Shown here piece after piece: positions 50,238 through 52,623 of a DNA stretch of 52,623 nt (position 1 is its first letter; each line of letters begins with the position of its first letter). The notes beneath the pieces are model-generated. The model searched no databases and was not told the origin of the DNA. It saw only the letters and a program-made list of their open reading frames with translations. The position numbers were made by a program, and so were the translations under genes. This DNA comes from Clostridiales bacterium (GTDB lineage: Bacteria; Bacillota; Peptococcia; DRI-13; UBA5745): assembly GCA_009782505.1 (NCBI GenBank), contig WRIW01000012.1, forward strand, positions 1 to 52,623, written 5' to 3'.

Positions 50238-51407
50238 ATGACATTCGGAGAATATCTCAAGGATTTACGGCAAGCCAAAGGCATTTCCCAAAAAGAATTA
50301 AGCGGCCTGACAAACGGGCAGGTCAGCAATGCCGAGATTTCCAGGCTTGAAGCCGGTATCCGCAAAAAGCCATCTCCCGCTGTGTTAAAGATACTAGCCC
50401 CTCATCTGGGCGTGCCCGTAGGCGCTCTGCTAACGGAAGCGGGGTACCTGGACAGTATGCCCGCGGAAACCGGCGCCGAGGCCCAGAGCGCCGCAGCCGC
50501 CGTAAGCGCGCCGGACAGCAATCAGCTCGCCAGGCTCCAGATCCTCGAGGAGGAAGGCGCTTCCCTGCGGGCGGAGAATAAAAGGCTCCGGGAAGAATCG
50601 GAGTCGTCCGGCAGGCGTTGCGAGCGCCTGGAAGCGGCGAATAAAGCTTTGGAAGCCACGAATAAAGAGCTTGAGGAGAAATGCGACTATTTGCTCATAC
50701 AGGGGCGGCCGGCCGGTGAGATCAACAGCGAGCTGGCGGAAGAAAACCGCGTCTTCAAAGAGCAAAATGAGAAAATGAAAGAAGAAAACCGCCGGATCAA
50801 GGAAGAGACCATCGCCTTTCTCGAAGAGGGGGATCTGCTTCGGGCGGAGACGGACGGTTACCGCAAAAAAATGAATCTGGCGGAAGATACGGCCAGGAAA
50901 GCCATACAGCGCCAGGGCGAGCTGGAAGAAGGCATGAACGCGTCAAAAGCGGAGCTGGAGATGCTGAGAGCCGAGATGGAAGCGCAGAAGGCGCAAGCCG
51001 AGGCGGCATTGGCGGCAGCGGCAGCCCGGGCTTCGGAAGCCGGCGGCCCGGCTGGGGAGATAGCGGAGCAAAACGCCGCCCTGGCGGGAGAAGCCGCGGA
51101 GCTCAGGAGTCTTCTGACGGAAGCGGCAGCCCGCTACGACAAGCTGTCGGCCGAGTACAAAGCACTGGAAAAAGAACTGCTGGCGGTGAAAGAAGCCGGG
51201 AGCATCAACGCCCCTGTGCTGAACTCCATCAGGAGCGTCACCGTCGCCGATATGGATCTGGGCAAAATCTTTACCGAGACGGCAGGGGCGGCGAGCCCGG
51301 AAGACCTGGAGATGCTGGGCCGCGTCATGCAGGCGATGAACAGGGACGCCATCAAGGCTTCGGATAAGCGTATGCTCATGGACATCCTGAAGCGGTTTGT
51401 AAAGTAA
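50238..51407 (+). CDS. XRE-family protein with a long coiled coil
   Basis: 389 residues. An N-terminal XRE helix-turn-helix (1-64; GEYLKDLRQAKGISQKELSG, then AEISRLEAGIRKKPS) is followed by a Glu and Ala-rich coiled coil from about 95 to 330. A compact C-terminal piece completes it (about 335-389; VADMDLGKIFTETAGAASPE). The design resembles DNA-binding proteins that self-associate; no close family was recognised. The ATG at 50238 is 8 bases after a GAGGGGGGG site. It lies between the phosphopantetheinyl transferase gene and purE; whether it regulates either is not known. Confidence 0.75.
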   Translation: MTFGEYLKDLRQAKGISQKELSGLTNGQVSNAEISRLEAGIRKKPSPAVLKILAPHLGVPVGALLTEAGYLDSMPAETGAEAQSAAAAVSAPDSNQLARLQILEEEGASLRAENKRLREESESSGRRCERLEAANKALEATNKELEEKCDYLLIQGRPAGEINSELAEENRVFKEQNEKMKEENRRIKEETIAFLEEGDLLRAETDGYRKKMNLAEDTARKAIQRQGELEEGMNASKAELEMLRAEMEAQKAQAEAALAAAAARASEAGGPAGEIAEQNAALAGEAAELRSLLTEAAARYDKLSAEYKALEKELLAVKEAGSINAPVLNSIRSVTVADMDLGKIFTETAGAASPEDLEMLGRVMQAMNRDAIKASDKRMLMDILKRFVK

Positions 51408-51436
51408 AGATTAAATAGAGACGAGGAGCTGATCAG

Positions 51437-51979
51437 ATGGCCGGTAAAGTATTGATCGTCATGGGGAGCGACTCTGATTGGAGCATAATGGAATCCGCCG
51501 CGCAAACGCTGGCGGCTTTCCAGGTGGAAGCCGACGTCTATGTCGCCTCGGCTCACCGGACCCCCGAGAGAGCCCTGGACCTATCCTCCAGGGCCAGGGA
51601 AAGAGGGTACTCGGTCATCATCGCCGGCGCCGGGGCGGCCGCCCATCTGGCGGGGGTGCTTGCGTCAAAGACTACTTTGCCCGTCATCGGCGTACCGCTC
51701 AGCGGGTCGGCTCTACAGGGCCTGGACGCGCTGTACGCTACGGTACAGATGCCTTCCGGCGTGCCGGTAGCTACGGTAGCCATCGACGGGGCGAAAAACG
51801 CCGCTTTACTGGCGATACAGATACTGGCGGTACATGACAGTAATCTGGCCGGTCGCCTTGCTCTGGAGAAGGAAGCGATAGCCGCTCAGGTGGAAGAGAA
51901 GGATCAGAAAGTCCGCGAGCTGGCAGAAGCAGGAAAGTTTTCGGGAGGCGCCGAGCATGGGGCAAAAAGAAAGCGGTGA
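51437..51979 (+). CDS. purE: N5-carboxyaminoimidazole ribonucleotide mutase (class I PurE)
   Basis: 180 residues. PurE moves the carboxyl group of N5-CAIR to give CAIR in purine synthesis. The GSDSDW motif (10-15) and SAHRTP with the catalytic His (38-43) are present, with the [20 protein letters not shown] core. The C-terminal 25 residues are Lys and Glu-rich, a little longer than usual. The end overlaps purM by 23 bases, indicating coupled translation. The ATG is preceded by a GAGGAG site. Confidence 0.95.
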   Translation: MAGKVLIVMGSDSDWSIMESAAQTLAAFQVEADVYVASAHRTPERALDLSSRARERGYSVIIAGAGAAAHLAGVLASKTTLPVIGVPLSGSALQGLDALYATVQMPSGVPVATVAIDGAKNAALLAIQILAVHDSNLAGRLALEKEAIAAQVEEKDQKVRELAEAGKFSGGAEHGAKRKR

Positions 51980-52623
51980 CCGCACAAGCGGCAGCAAAAT
52001 CGAGGTCGGCGGCATGGATTACGCTTCCGCCGGCGTCAGTATAGACCGGGGCAACGAGACGGTGGAGCGGATCAAGCCTTTCGTGGAAAAGACGCGCCGA
52101 CCGGAGCAGTTAGGCGGATTAGGCGGCTTTGGCGGCCTTTTTCAGTTGAACACGGCGAAATACCGGCAGCCGGTGCTGGTCTCCGGCACGGATGGCGTGG
52201 GTACCAAGCTGGCTATCGCCCATATGGCGGGTATACATGATACCATAGGCATAGACGGCGTGGCGATGTGCGTGAACGACATCCTGGTATCCGGCGCCGA
52301 GCCCTTATTCTTCCTAGACTACCTGGCGACGGGTATATTGGAGCCGGAGGTGGCGGTGGCTGTGGTCGCGGGCGTCGCCGAAGGCTGCCGCCAGGCGGGC
52401 TGCGCCCTCGTCGGCGGGGAGACGGCGGAGATGCCGGGCTTCTACCGGCCGGGGGAGTATGACCTGGCGGGCTTCGCCGTGGGCGCAGTGGATAAAGAGG
52501 ATATCATCGACGGCAGCCGGATAGCCGCCGGGGACGTATTGATTGGCATACCATCTTCGGGACTTCATTCCAACGGCTTTTCCCTAACCAGAAAGATCGT
52601 GTTTGATACAGCCGGGCTCAAGC
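51957..52623 (+). CDS. purM: Phosphoribosylformylglycinamidine cyclo-ligase (AIR synthase), 5' part
   Basis: The reading frame begins at the ATG at 51957, inside the end of purE, and stays open to the window edge, giving 222 visible residues. It has [63 protein letters not shown] and [12 protein letters not shown], all standard for PurM, which closes the imidazole ring with ATP. The C-terminal third is beyond the window. Confidence 0.95.
   Translation, partial: MGQKESGDRTSGSKIEVGGMDYASAGVSIDRGNETVERIKPFVEKTRRPEQLGGLGGFGGLFQLNTAKYRQPVLVSGTDGVGTKLAIAHMAGIHDTIGIDGVAMCVNDILVSGAEPLFFLDYLATGILEPEVAVAVVAGVAEGCRQAGCALVGGETAEMPGFYRPGEYDLAGFAVGAVDKEDIIDGSRIAAGDVLIGIPSSGLHSNGFSLTRKIVFDTAGLK

Overview
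The window is bacterial and most likely from an anaerobic Bacillota (Firmicutes, Clostridia-like) genome of moderately high GC. The grounds are the ribosomal and RNA polymerase superoperon order, zinc-ribbon (C+) forms of L33, L36, S14, S4 and adenylate kinase, AGGAGG ribosome binding sites with frequent TTG and GTG starts, sigma-A promoters with extended -10 elements, an SLH-domain surface protein, XRE regulators, and radical CoA-ester enzymes typical of strict anaerobes. No species can be named from sequence alone. No tRNA, rRNA, CRISPR array or transposase gene was seen.

Layout: (1) 1-110 is the 3' end of one tuf gene, followed by a terminator and an aryl-acid AMP ligase (250-1953). (2) 2356-5735 is rpmG-secE-nusG-rplK-rplA-rplJ-rplL with its own promoter and an L10-type leader before rplJ. 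A PAP2 phosphatase follows. (3) 7132-14501 is rpoB-rpoC behind a strong promoter and a long structured leader; both subunits carry unusual acidic C-terminal tails. (4) 14585-18983 is rpsL-rpsG-fusA-tuf. A convergent peptide-type ABC substrate-binding lipoprotein (19101-20753, minus strand) sits between tuf and rpsJ. (5) 21192-35904 is the complete rpsJ-to-rplQ array including secY, adk and infA; map is absent. (6) 36042-41318 holds a bicupin protein, an XRE regulator with an acidic tail, and a four-gene dipeptide-type ABC transporter on the minus strand that lacks its own binding protein. (7) 41783-46016 is a four-gene operon with the composition of a class I (ATP-dependent) benzoyl-CoA reductase: two FeS dehydratase-family subunits and two ASKHA ATPase subunits. 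(8) 46078-48276 encodes an SLH+CAP surface protein and a secreted trypsin-like protein whose three catalytic residues all look substituted. (9) 48292-52623 holds purine genes (stand-alone AICAR transformylase, purE, purM, the last cut by the window end) with a phosphopantetheinyl transferase and an XRE coiled-coil protein among them.

The most novel element is a family of three 238-261 bp palindromic repeats (1980-2217, 6331-6579, 41435-41695). Each lies in the same orientation 3-43 bp upstream of a sigma-A-like promoter. One has 53-bp perfect terminal inverted repeats, and paired bases change together between copies, so a folded structure is being conserved. A second, shorter dispersed repeat occurs in the rpoB leader, before rpsC and before rplO.

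Working together: most of the window is the core transcription and translation machinery. Around it sits a possible aromatic-acid module (aryl-CoA or AMP ligase, benzoyl-CoA reductase-like complex, perhaps the bicupin) and a peptide-type ABC importer split over two loci. These functional links are inference.
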